A DNA stretch of 64,000 nt from Streptomyces sp. Isolate_45. GTDB taxonomy: Bacteria; Actinomycetota; Actinomycetes; Streptomycetales; Streptomycetaceae. Under the pieces are notes generated by a model. It worked only from the letters and a program-made list of their open reading frames with translations, did no database searches and had not been told where the DNA came from. Position 1 is the stretch's first letter. Each line of letters begins with the position of its first letter. Of this stretch, positions 33,750-42,195 are shown in pieces. The DNA lies in contig NZ_JANFAK020000013.1 in assembly GCF_024721315.2 (NCBI RefSeq), positions 1 to 64,000 of the forward strand, in the 5' to 3' direction. Made by a program: the position numbers and the translations under genes.

Positions 33750-34196
33750 GCAGTTCGCTCCTCGCTGAATTTCTTTTCTGGCCCGGTCGGGCGCAGGGAT
33801 GGCACGGGTGCCTGTCCGAGGGTACCGAGGCCTGGTAGAGCCGATGCAACGCCACCCTCTCGCGTTCCTCAGCCTAGTGCAGATCCGCACGGGTGTTCGA
33901 TCCCCCGGGAGGGTGAAGCAAACATCACGTTCCCTTCGAGGCATGAACCATTTAGTGTTCGGGCACGTCCTCATGAACAACCGGCGCTCGTGCCGGGGAG
34001 GACGGGAACTGCTACAAGCGAACGACTGACAACGCGAAACCGTAAAGCAACGCAATACGGCTCCTTCGCCGCCAACCGGCAACAGCCGGCCAGCTTCGGA
34101 AGGAAGTTTCGAGGAAAAGCCGCGAGCGGGAACGTTTTCGGCCTGGTTGGATGTTGACCCTGGTACGACAGCTCGTCGAGCTAGAGAAGAGGCGAC
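33750..34196. other. Intergenic region between divergent parE and the zinc-ribbon gene
   Basis: This 447-base gap holds promoters for both flanking genes. It is less GC-rich than the genes. A palindrome AGCTCG-T-CGAGCT lies at 34170-34182, just downstream of a TTGACC hexamer at 34154-34159, close to the plus-strand start. No credible gene was seen. Confidence 0.5.
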
Positions 34197-34433
34197 GTGA
34201 CTACTGTTCTGACACCCGCGACCCCGCTGACGGCCGCTGACCGATGCGACCGCTGCGGCGCCCAGGCATATCTGCGCGTCGTCCTCCTGAGCGGTGGTGA
34301 ACTGCTCTTCTGCGCCCACCACGGGCGCAAGTTCGAGCCGGAACTCAAGAAGATCGCCGCGGAAATACAGGATGAGACCGAGCGGCTTACGTCCGCTCCG
34401 GCGGCCGCTGCCGCCGACACCGAGGACCGCTGA
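34197..34433 (+). CDS. Small zinc-ribbon-like protein (DUF7455 type)
   Basis: A 78-residue protein conserved next to hrdB/parE in actinomycetes. Cys17 and Cys20 (CDRC) with Cys39 and His41/His42 (FCAHHGRKF) form a likely single zinc site. An acidic, Ala-rich tail follows. The GTG at 34197 has GAAGAGGCGAC upstream. The function is unknown; the size and zinc site suggest a regulatory or RNA/protein-binding role. Confidence 0.82.
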   Translation: MTTVLTPATPLTAADRCDRCGAQAYLRVVLLSGGELLFCAHHGRKFEPELKKIAAEIQDETERLTSAPAAAAADTEDR

Positions 34434-34485
34434 CACTTAGGCCTGCACCTCGCATCCGACGAGCAAGGACCGGCCCAGGCCGGTC

Positions 34486-34524
34486 GACGGCCCGCATCCC
34501 TGAGACCCAGGGACGCGGGCCGTC
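34486..34524 (+). terminator. Hairpin between the zinc-ribbon gene and the protease gene
   Basis: The arms GACGGCCCGC and GCGGGCCGTC, extended by TCCC/GGGA, form a stable stem. There is no T run. It can serve both convergent genes. Confidence 0.7.
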
Positions 34525-34635
34525 CTCATGTCCGGGCCGTCCTTTCCGACCTCCGGACGCTCCCCTCGCCCCACACACCCCGCCAGGGGGCCGTGAGTGG
34601 CGCCTGTAGGCCGTCCCGGCACCCCCGGGGTGTCC

Positions 34636-35490
34636 TCACACCGCGCCGGAGCGTGCGCCCCTCTGCGGGCCGCTCACGAACGCGACCAACGGGGCGACCC
34701 GGGTGTAGACGCCGGGGCTGTCCGCCCGCCCGCAGCCGCGCCCCCAGGACACCAGGCCGATGAGGCGTCCGCGGGCCACCAGCGGACCGCCGCTGTCCCC
34801 CTGGCAGGCGTCCTTGCCACCGTCGGGGTCGCCCGCGCACACCATGGAGTCGGCCCGGTACTGGCCGTCCCGGTCCCCGGGGTACGCCCGCCGGCAGGTG
34901 TCGTCGTCCAGCACGGTGACCGGCGCCGCCCGCAGCCCGTACGCGTAGTCGCCGAACCCGCTCGTGTCGCCCCAGCCGTACACGGTCGCCTCGGTCCCGG
35001 GGGCGTAGGCGGCGTCGCCCGCGCCGGCCATGGGGAGCACGTGGTCGGCGGGTACGGCCTCGGCCAGTTCCAGGACGGCCAGGTCCCCCGCGTTGCTCGC
35101 CGGGTCGTAGTCCGGGTTGACCCGGGCCGCGCGCACCGCGATCTCCCGGCCGTCGGCCGCGCGCAGCTCCGTGCGCCCGGTGATCACCCGGAAGTCGGCG
35201 ACGGCTTCGACGGGGCCGCCCAGCACCTGGCTGCCCAGGCAGTGGGCGGCCGTCACGACCGTGGTGGGGGCGACGACGACTCCCCCGCAGAACTGTCCGT
35301 CACGGGTACCCCCGAACCGGTCACGACTGGCGAGGGCCACCACCCAGGGGTTGTCGCCCGAGGTCACGGGCTTCCCGCCTATGACCACGCTGTCCGCGGC
35401 CGCCCGGGGCGCCTGGGTGAGCGGCCCTGCGGCCGCTCCCGTCACCAGCGTCAGCGCACCCGCCAGGGCGCGGGCAAAGGGACGACGCAT
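34636..35490 (-). CDS. Secreted trypsin-like serine protease (S1)
   Basis: A 284-residue chymotrypsin-fold protease. The signal peptide (residues 1-32) ends near RAAADS and a short propeptide leads to VIGG. The catalytic triad is His83 (TAAHC), Asp136 (AGDLAVL) and Ser233 (CQGDSGGPL). An acidic residue in GGKDACQ marks a trypsin-like S1 pocket. Three cysteine pairs are visible. The ATG at 35490 follows AGGAGG. It is a probable exoprotease acting on Arg/Lys bonds. Confidence 0.93.
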   Translation of the reverse strand: MRRPFARALAGALTLVTGAAAGPLTQAPRAAADSVVIGGKPVTSGDNPWVVALASRDRFGGTRDGQFCGGVVVAPTTVVTAAHCLGSQVLGGPVEAVADFRVITGRTELRAADGREIAVRAARVNPDYDPASNAGDLAVLELAEAVPADHVLPMAGAGDAAYAPGTEATVYGWGDTSGFGDYAYGLRAAPVTVLDDDTCRRAYPGDRDGQYRADSMVCAGDPDGGKDACQGDSGGPLVARGRLIGLVSWGRGCGRADSPGVYTRVAPLVAFVSGPQRGARSGAV

Positions 35491-35576
35491 GAGGCCTCCT
35501 GACTCCGAGTGTGTATGACTCCACCCAGAGTGGTGTGCCCGGTGGCCGTGCGCACCCGCGCGGACACCGGCGTACG

Positions 35577-35616
35577 CCCCTCGGGACCGGTCCGACACCG
35601 GACCGGTCCCGAGGGG
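35577..35616 (-). terminator. Terminator of hrdB
   Basis: A perfect 17-base-pair GC-rich stem (CCCCTCGGGACCGGTCC and complement) has a 6-base loop, 18 bases past the hrdB stop. Confidence 0.88.
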
Positions 35617-35633
35617 TTCCCGCCACGAACCGG

Positions 35634-37205
<1,572 letters not shown>

Positions 37206-37372
37206 GAACAACCTCTCGGAACGATGGAAACGGCTTCCGACCCCGGCCTGGTGCTGGACCGGAGCCGACGACCACCGACTGGGGATGGGCCGGGGGCGCG
37301 GGCAGGGGCCGGGGAGCTGCACAGCATCCCCAAGGGCTGCTGTCTTCCCTCCGTCGGCCATCACCTCTTACG

Positions 37373-37399
37373 TCATCGCGTGACGTCGCGGAGCGTTAC
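37373..37399 (-). promoter_or_regulatory. hrdB promoter of the ShbA/SigD type
   Basis: On the minus strand GTAAC (37395-37399) and CGATGA (37373-37378) are separated by 16 bases. This agrees with the consensus of the ECF sigma factor ShbA of Streptomyces and its relative SigD of mycobacteria, and ShbA is known to drive hrdB. The transcription start would lie about 160 bases upstream of the GTG. Confidence 0.75.
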
Positions 37400-37500
37400 G
37401 CCCCATCTTGGTGGCCAGGGTCACACCAAGACCGGTCCGACACCGTTCGTACGGTCACACAAACGCGCCCGGGGGCTGCGAACGACCCCCGGACGCCGGT

Positions 37501-37529
37501 GTCGCCGGACCCGAAACGGGCCCGGCGAC
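37501..37529 (-). terminator. Terminator of whiH
   Basis: The stem GTCGCCGG-CCC paired with GGG-CCGGCGAC, with one mismatch, has a 5-base loop. It lies 45 bases beyond the whiH stop. Confidence 0.75.
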
Positions 37530-37539
37530 CGGTGCTGCA

Positions 37540-37563
37540 CCCCCGCGCCCCCGCGCCCCCGCG
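37540..37563. repeat. Three tandem copies of CCCCCGCG
   Basis: Three exact 8-base units lie between the whiH stop and its terminator. They may form G-rich structure on the coding strand of whiH. No function is evident. Confidence 0.7.
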
Positions 37564-37573
37564 CGTCGGCGCG

Positions 37574-38461
37574 TCAGTGCTCGCGCGGGGCGGGAACCAC
37601 GCGCTCGACCTCCGGATGCACCGTCAGGAGCTGGCGCATGGCGTTCTCGGCTCCCATGGAGTCACCGGCGGCGAGGGCCTCGACCATCCGCGCGTGGTGC
37701 GCCACGCAGGTCTCGCTCGGGCGGTCGCAGGCGGTGACGGGGCTGCCGGAAACCTGGAGGGCCGCGGAGACGATGCCGGAGAGGTGTTCCAGCATGCGGT
37801 TGCCGGCGACCTGGATCAGCAGGGAGTGGAACTCGTGGTCGGCGCGGCCGAAGGTGATCACATCCCCCTGGCCGAGGGCGTGGCCCATGATCTCGACCAT
37901 GTCGGCGAGGCGCTGCTGGACGTCGGGGCGACCGTGGCCGGCGGCGAGGCGGGCGGCGAGCGGCTCGATCGTCAGGCGGAGCTCGCCCAGCTCGCGGCGC
38001 TGGTCGTCCCGCTGGGGCCCGAAGGCGCGCCATTCGATGATGTCCGGGTCGAGGAGGTTCCAGTCGGCGACGGGGCGGACCCGGGTGCCCACGTTCGGAC
38101 GGGCGCTGACGAGGCCCTTGGCCTCCAGGACCCGCAGGGACTCCCGGACGACGGTGCGGGAGACCTCGAAACGCTGGCCGATCTCCTCGGGAACCAGCGG
38201 GCGGTCGGCGCCGAGGTCACCGGAAACGATCATCTGGCCCAGCTGCTGGACGAGTTGGCCGTGCAGGCCGCGGCCACGGCTACCGGCGGCGCGGCGGCCG
38301 ACACGGCTCAACTCGACGTCGGCGCCGTCCCAGTGGGGAGGTCCGACCCGGTCGGACCCGGAGGTCTCCGCGTAGGGGTAGCGGTCGAGTTCGCCCGAGC
38401 CGGCGAGGCCGGTGTCGGCATGGCGGGCGGCGGTCATCATGGTGTGCGCAAGGGTACTCAC
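37574..38461 (-). CDS. whiH: Sporulation regulator WhiH (GntR family, FCD)
   Basis: A 295-residue developmental transcription factor needed for septation of aerial hyphae. The N-terminal 60 residues are a family-specific extension (MSTLAHTMMTAARHADTG; RYPYAETSG). A winged HTH lies at about 70-130 (VPEEIGQRFEVSRTVVRESLRVLEAKG) and an FCD ligand domain at about 140-285. The start is GTG at 38461 with AAAGGA six bases upstream. Its place next to hrdB is the conserved Streptomyces order, which supports the name. Transcription is known to depend on sigma WhiG; a CGATAA element sits upstream. Confidence 0.93.
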   Translation of the reverse strand: MSTLAHTMMTAARHADTGLAGSGELDRYPYAETSGSDRVGPPHWDGADVELSRVGRRAAGSRGRGLHGQLVQQLGQMIVSGDLGADRPLVPEEIGQRFEVSRTVVRESLRVLEAKGLVSARPNVGTRVRPVADWNLLDPDIIEWRAFGPQRDDQRRELGELRLTIEPLAARLAAGHGRPDVQQRLADMVEIMGHALGQGDVITFGRADHEFHSLLIQVAGNRMLEHLSGIVSAALQVSGSPVTACDRPSETCVAHHARMVEALAAGDSMGAENAMRQLLTVHPEVERVVPAPREH

Positions 38462-38553
38462 GAATCCTTTGTCGGTCGTGCCTCCTTCACCCTTGAGGTC
38501 TTTGGTGAAAAGCACACGAAAGGGTGATCGGTGCCACCTACGCAATTGACGAC

Positions 38554-38561
38554 TTATCGTA
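38554..38561 (-). promoter_or_regulatory. Possible sigma-WhiG -10 element of whiH
   Basis: The minus strand reads TACGATAA, sharing CGATAA with the sigma WhiG -10 consensus GCCGATAA. A TAAA at the expected spacing is missing, so the call rests on position and on the known WhiG dependence of whiH. Confidence 0.35.
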
Positions 38562-38662
38562 AAGAACCGGGCCTTTCGCGGGGAGTTGTGATCCGCTTCA
38601 CGTGATTTCGAATGATCCGGTCTTCCGTGGTCCTCGGGGCGTCGTCTCCCGCACTCGAACGG

Positions 38663-41035
38663 TCACCAACGGACTCGGGCACGCAGTCCTGTGAACCCAT
38701 AGGCGCACAACAGGACCATCAACGACAACACCAGTGCGGTGCCGATGGGTTGGGCCATCAACCGCAGCGCGCCCAGGACGAGCCGGTCGGCCTCGGGTGG
38801 CCACTGCCCCCAGGACAGGTTCCGGAGCCGGGAGCCGAGTCCACTCACCGGGTACGCGGACGGCCCCTCCAGGACCTTGCGCACCAGCGGTACGACCATC
38901 ACCGGTACGGCGAGCACCGCGGCGAGGCCCGCGGTGGCGGACCTGAACGCGCCGGAGGCGAGCACTCCCGCCCACGCGCAGCCGACGAGGAGCCCGGCCC
39001 AACTCGCGGCCGGGGAGATCCACTCCGCGGGCGGGCGCAGGGGCGCCGTGCCGAAGACGAGGCGAAGGGCCGCCGCGTCGGCGACGACCGCGAGGGCGCC
39101 GAGCAGCAGCGCGAGGGCGCCGCAGACCCCGAGTTTGGCGGTGAGCAGTCCCATGCGGCGAGGCACGGTGCCGCGGTCCGCGGCGAGCGCGGGGTAGCGG
39201 TATTCCTCGCCGAAGGCGAGGGCGCCGAGCAGTCCCGCGCCGAGCGCGGCGGGGGGCAGCGGGAACAACTCGGGCCAGGCGGCGAGGAGGCGGTTCTGCG
39301 GGGTGTGGCCCGCCCGGGCGAGCACGAGGGAGATGAGCGCGGAGGTGACGGCGACGAGGGCCGCCGTCAGCAGGGGCGCCGTGGTGCCGAAGATCCGACG
39401 CAGTTCGTAGCGCAGCGGACGCAGCGGCCCACCGACGCGGCGCACTCCGGAGGTGGCCCGTCCGGGGTCCGCGTAACGGGGGCGTGCGGCTCCCGGGCTC
39501 CCGGCCTCCCGGTGTCCGGCCCCGAGGCGCGTCGCTCCGGAACTCGGCGGTTCGGACCTCGGCGGTTCGAAACGCGGGGCGGCCGAACGTGCGGACTCCG
39601 GCGGCAGCGCATCCAGCCGCGCGGCTTCGGCACGCGGCAGTTCGTGACGTGCGGCATCTCGACGCGCCGCATCGGGGCGCGCGGCATCGGCGGCCACTCG
39701 GGAACTCGCCGTTACGGGGCGGTCGGCTGCGGAACGCATGGCGCCGGCAACGGTGACGTCAGGTGCCGGGCCGGCGTCGGCAGGGGCGCCGGCGACACCC
39801 TCCGGACGGCTGTCCGCGCCGGAACCGGGGCCGTTGTCGTGGCGCGGGCCCGCGTGGGACGCCGAGCGGGGAGCGGCCTGGCCGCCGGACCCCTCATCGG
39901 GCCGCGCGTCGGCCCGGGTCGCACCCATGGGCGCCTCGAAACCCGTTCCGGCGCGGATTCGGGCGCCGACTTCGAGGGGGACCTCGGAGCGGACAGCCGC
40001 ACGTACCTCGGAGCATGTCTCCGAGCCGGGCTCGGAGCGGAGTTCCGAGCGGTGGTCGGAACGAAACTGGGCGCCGGCACGGGTGCGGGCCTGCGGGACG
40101 GGCGGGACCGGTGCCACGGCGTCACCCGGGCCCCCGATGCCGTCGCCCACGCCGCCGATGTCGCCGGTCTGACCCGTCTCGTCGGCGAGCTGGTGGACCA
40201 GGACGCCGTGCCGGAAGGCCGCCTCGCCGATCTCCGCGCAGTTGCTGCCGTACACCGACAGGCGGCTGCCGCTCTCCTCGACGATCTCCACAGCGCGTTG
40301 GGCCGCCCGCGCCTCGCGGGTCAGCACGTCGGCCAGCCTCGCCGCGTGCGGGGTGCGCACCGCGACGCGCGGCCGCAATCGGGTGCGGGCGAAGTCCACG
40401 GCATCCTGGTCGGCGACGAGCCGGCCCGACGCGATGGAGACGACCCGGTCTGCGTTGCCGGCCGCTTCCTTGGCGTCGTCGGTGGTGAACAGCACCGCGC
40501 CGCCGAGGGAGGCGTGGCCGCGCAGCAGCCCGTGCAGCCAGGCGCGTTCCTTCGCGGAGAGTCCGGCACCGGGCTCGTCGAGGAGGAGGGTGCAGGGATC
40601 GGCGAGCAGGGCGGCGGCCAGCCCGACCCTGCGGTCCATGCCGAGGGAGAGCGATCCGAGCCGCTCGTCGCGCAGGCCCCCGATGCCGACGACCTCCATC
40701 ATCGTGTCGGCGCGGGAGGCGGGCACTCCGGCAGCGGCGCACAGCATGCGCAGCTGGTTGCGGACGGTCCGCGCCGGATGGCCGGGTACGTCGCCGAGGA
40801 GCACGCCGACCTCTCGACCGGGATGCGGGATCCGATGAAGGGGGCGCCCTCGGAAGTACGTGATGCCCCGACCGGGTTCGAGTTCGAGCATGAGCCGCAG
40901 GGCGGTGGTCCTGCCCGAGCCCGGATCGCCGAGCAGGGCGGTCACGCACCCGGGGCGGGCCTCGAAGCTGAGGCCGTCCACGAGGGGCGGGAGTTTCCGA
41001 CGGGGTGTGCTGGTGAGTCCAATGGCCTGGAGCAT
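38663..41035 (-). CDS. Fused ABC transporter: ATPase, repeat-rich linker and membrane domain
   Basis: A 790-residue single-chain exporter-like protein. Residues 1-230 are the ATPase: Walker A GDPGSGRTT, a degenerate signature LSLGM, and Walker B TLLLDEPGAG. Residues about 310-545 are a low-complexity, Ser/Arg/Glu/Pro/Ala-rich linker without recognisable domain. Residues about 548-790 carry about six membrane helices (ABC-2 like). The start is the ATG at 41035 (MLQAIGLTSTPRRK) with GAGAG upstream. Position next to whiH is conserved in Streptomyces from memory. The cargo is unknown; the weak signature leaves its ATPase activity open. Confidence 0.82.
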   Translation of the reverse strand: MLQAIGLTSTPRRKLPPLVDGLSFEARPGCVTALLGDPGSGRTTALRLMLELEPGRGITYFRGRPLHRIPHPGREVGVLLGDVPGHPARTVRNQLRMLCAAAGVPASRADTMMEVVGIGGLRDERLGSLSLGMDRRVGLAAALLADPCTLLLDEPGAGLSAKERAWLHGLLRGHASLGGAVLFTTDDAKEAAGNADRVVSIASGRLVADQDAVDFARTRLRPRVAVRTPHAARLADVLTREARAAQRAVEIVEESGSRLSVYGSNCAEIGEAAFRHGVLVHQLADETGQTGDIGGVGDGIGGPGDAVAPVPPVPQARTRAGAQFRSDHRSELRSEPGSETCSEVRAAVRSEVPLEVGARIRAGTGFEAPMGATRADARPDEGSGGQAAPRSASHAGPRHDNGPGSGADSRPEGVAGAPADAGPAPDVTVAGAMRSAADRPVTASSRVAADAARPDAARRDAARHELPRAEAARLDALPPESARSAAPRFEPPRSEPPSSGATRLGAGHREAGSPGAARPRYADPGRATSGVRRVGGPLRPLRYELRRIFGTTAPLLTAALVAVTSALISLVLARAGHTPQNRLLAAWPELFPLPPAALGAGLLGALAFGEEYRYPALAADRGTVPRRMGLLTAKLGVCGALALLLGALAVVADAAALRLVFGTAPLRPPAEWISPAASWAGLLVGCAWAGVLASGAFRSATAGLAAVLAVPVMVVPLVRKVLEGPSAYPVSGLGSRLRNLSWGQWPPEADRLVLGALRLMAQPIGTALVLSLMVLLCAYGFTGLRARVRW
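39540..40100. repeat. Degenerate repeat tract inside the fused ABC gene
   Basis: Two families of short imperfect repeats occur: units built around CTCGGAGC/TCCGAGC (about 39975-40065) and units like CGCGGCATCGG (about 39600-39700). They encode Ser-Glu-Arg and Ala-Arg-Asp rich runs. The pattern suggests growth by slippage. Confidence 0.65.
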
Positions 41036-41157
41036 CGCTTCTCTCGCGGGGGGTGAGACCGCTCTGCGGCAGTGTGAATACCGCAAGCAAGATAACGCGA
41101 TATGTCCGATTTTCTGCGTAGCCGGTCCGCGGTGGGGCCGGTGTCGCAGCGGGTGGC

Positions 41158-41904
41158 TCAGACCTCGGGGCGCAGCATCGGGGGGTTGAGGAGGGTGGCC
41201 CCGCCGGCCCGGAACAGTTGGGCGGGCCGGCCGCCCTGACGGGTCGTCGTTCCCCCGGCGGGCACCAGGAACCCTGGGGTCCCGGTGACCTTGCGGTGGA
41301 AGTTGCGTGGGTCGAGGGCCACACCCCACACCGCCTCGTAAACCCGGCGCAGCTCGCCGACGGTGAACTCGGGCGGGCAGAAGGCCGTTGCGAGGGAGGA
41401 GTATTCGATCTTCGAGCGGGCTCGTTCCACGCCGTCGGCGAGGATCGTCGTGTGGTCGAAGGCGAGTCCGGCGGACGCCTCGGCGGGCGCCTCCAGGAGT
41501 TCGTCGACCGGTGCCCAGCGGGCGCTGTTTGCATCGCCTCCGGCACGGGGGGCGGGCAGGTCCGGGGCCAGGACCAGGTGGGCCACGCTGACCACCCGCA
41601 TCCGGGGGTCCCGCCGGGGATCGCCGTAGGTGGCGAGTTGTTCGAGGTGCGCCCCGTTTCCCGCGTCGGGGGCCGTCGGATCGTGGGCGCACAGCCCGGT
41701 CTCCTCGGAGAGTTCCCGGGCCGCGGCACCCGCCAGGTCCTCGTCCCCTCTGACGAAGCCGCCGGGCAGTGCCCAGCGGCCCTGGAACGGCTGCTCCCCG
41801 CGCCGCACCACGAGCGCGCAGAGCGCGTGGCGCCGTACGGTGAGCACGACCAGGTCGACGGTGACGGCGAAGGGCGGATAGGCCGACGGGTCGTAGGGCG
41901 ACAT
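41158..41904 (-). CDS. Nudix hydrolase with C-terminal winged-helix domain (NrtR-like)
   Basis: A 248-residue protein. The Nudix box runs from residue 49 to 71 (G-x5-E-x7-RELSEETGL) with all acidic residues intact. The C-terminal 100 residues (CPPEFTVGELRRVYEAVWG, NFHRKVTGTPGFLVP) form the winged helix of the NrtR/ADP-ribose regulator group. Members sense ADP-ribose or related NAD metabolites and control NAD genes. An inverted repeat just upstream suggests autoregulation. It may still act as a hydrolase. Confidence 0.87.
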   Translation of the reverse strand: MSPYDPSAYPPFAVTVDLVVLTVRRHALCALVVRRGEQPFQGRWALPGGFVRGDEDLAGAAARELSEETGLCAHDPTAPDAGNGAHLEQLATYGDPRRDPRMRVVSVAHLVLAPDLPAPRAGGDANSARWAPVDELLEAPAEASAGLAFDHTTILADGVERARSKIEYSSLATAFCPPEFTVGELRRVYEAVWGVALDPRNFHRKVTGTPGFLVPAGGTTTRQGGRPAQLFRAGGATLLNPPMLRPEV

Positions 41905-41917
41905 GCCGCGATCATAG

Positions 41918-41932
41918 TCGTCTGCCTGACGA
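41918..41932 (-). promoter_or_regulatory. TCGTC-N5-GACGA inverted repeat before the Nudix gene
   Basis: A 15-base inverted repeat ends 14 bases upstream of the ATG, inside the expected promoter or leader. It is a candidate operator for the encoded winged helix. Confidence 0.45.
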
Positions 41933-42195
41933 TAAACAGGGCTTTGGTGATCCTGGAGACCGTGATCTGAAACCCAGCCGCCACCTTGCCGATCACGTCG
42001 ACCGGGTGGAACCGTCGCAGGGCCCTCGCCGCGGCTCCGACCCATCGGCGATCCGAGCCGGCGGGATCCGGTGCGGGCCACCGTGGGACGCAGCGCAGAC
42101 GGGTGCCGGAGCGTCGATGGCGGTCGTAGCGGTGGCCGCGTCGGTGACCGCGCGCTCCGGGCACCGCCGAACCGGTGGAACCGGGCGGGCCCGAT

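Noticed and set aside
39540..40100. Repeat tract as a CRISPR-like array or mobile-element scar
   Set aside because: Units are short, irregular and in frame within a protein; there are no spacers, direct flanking repeats or transposase.
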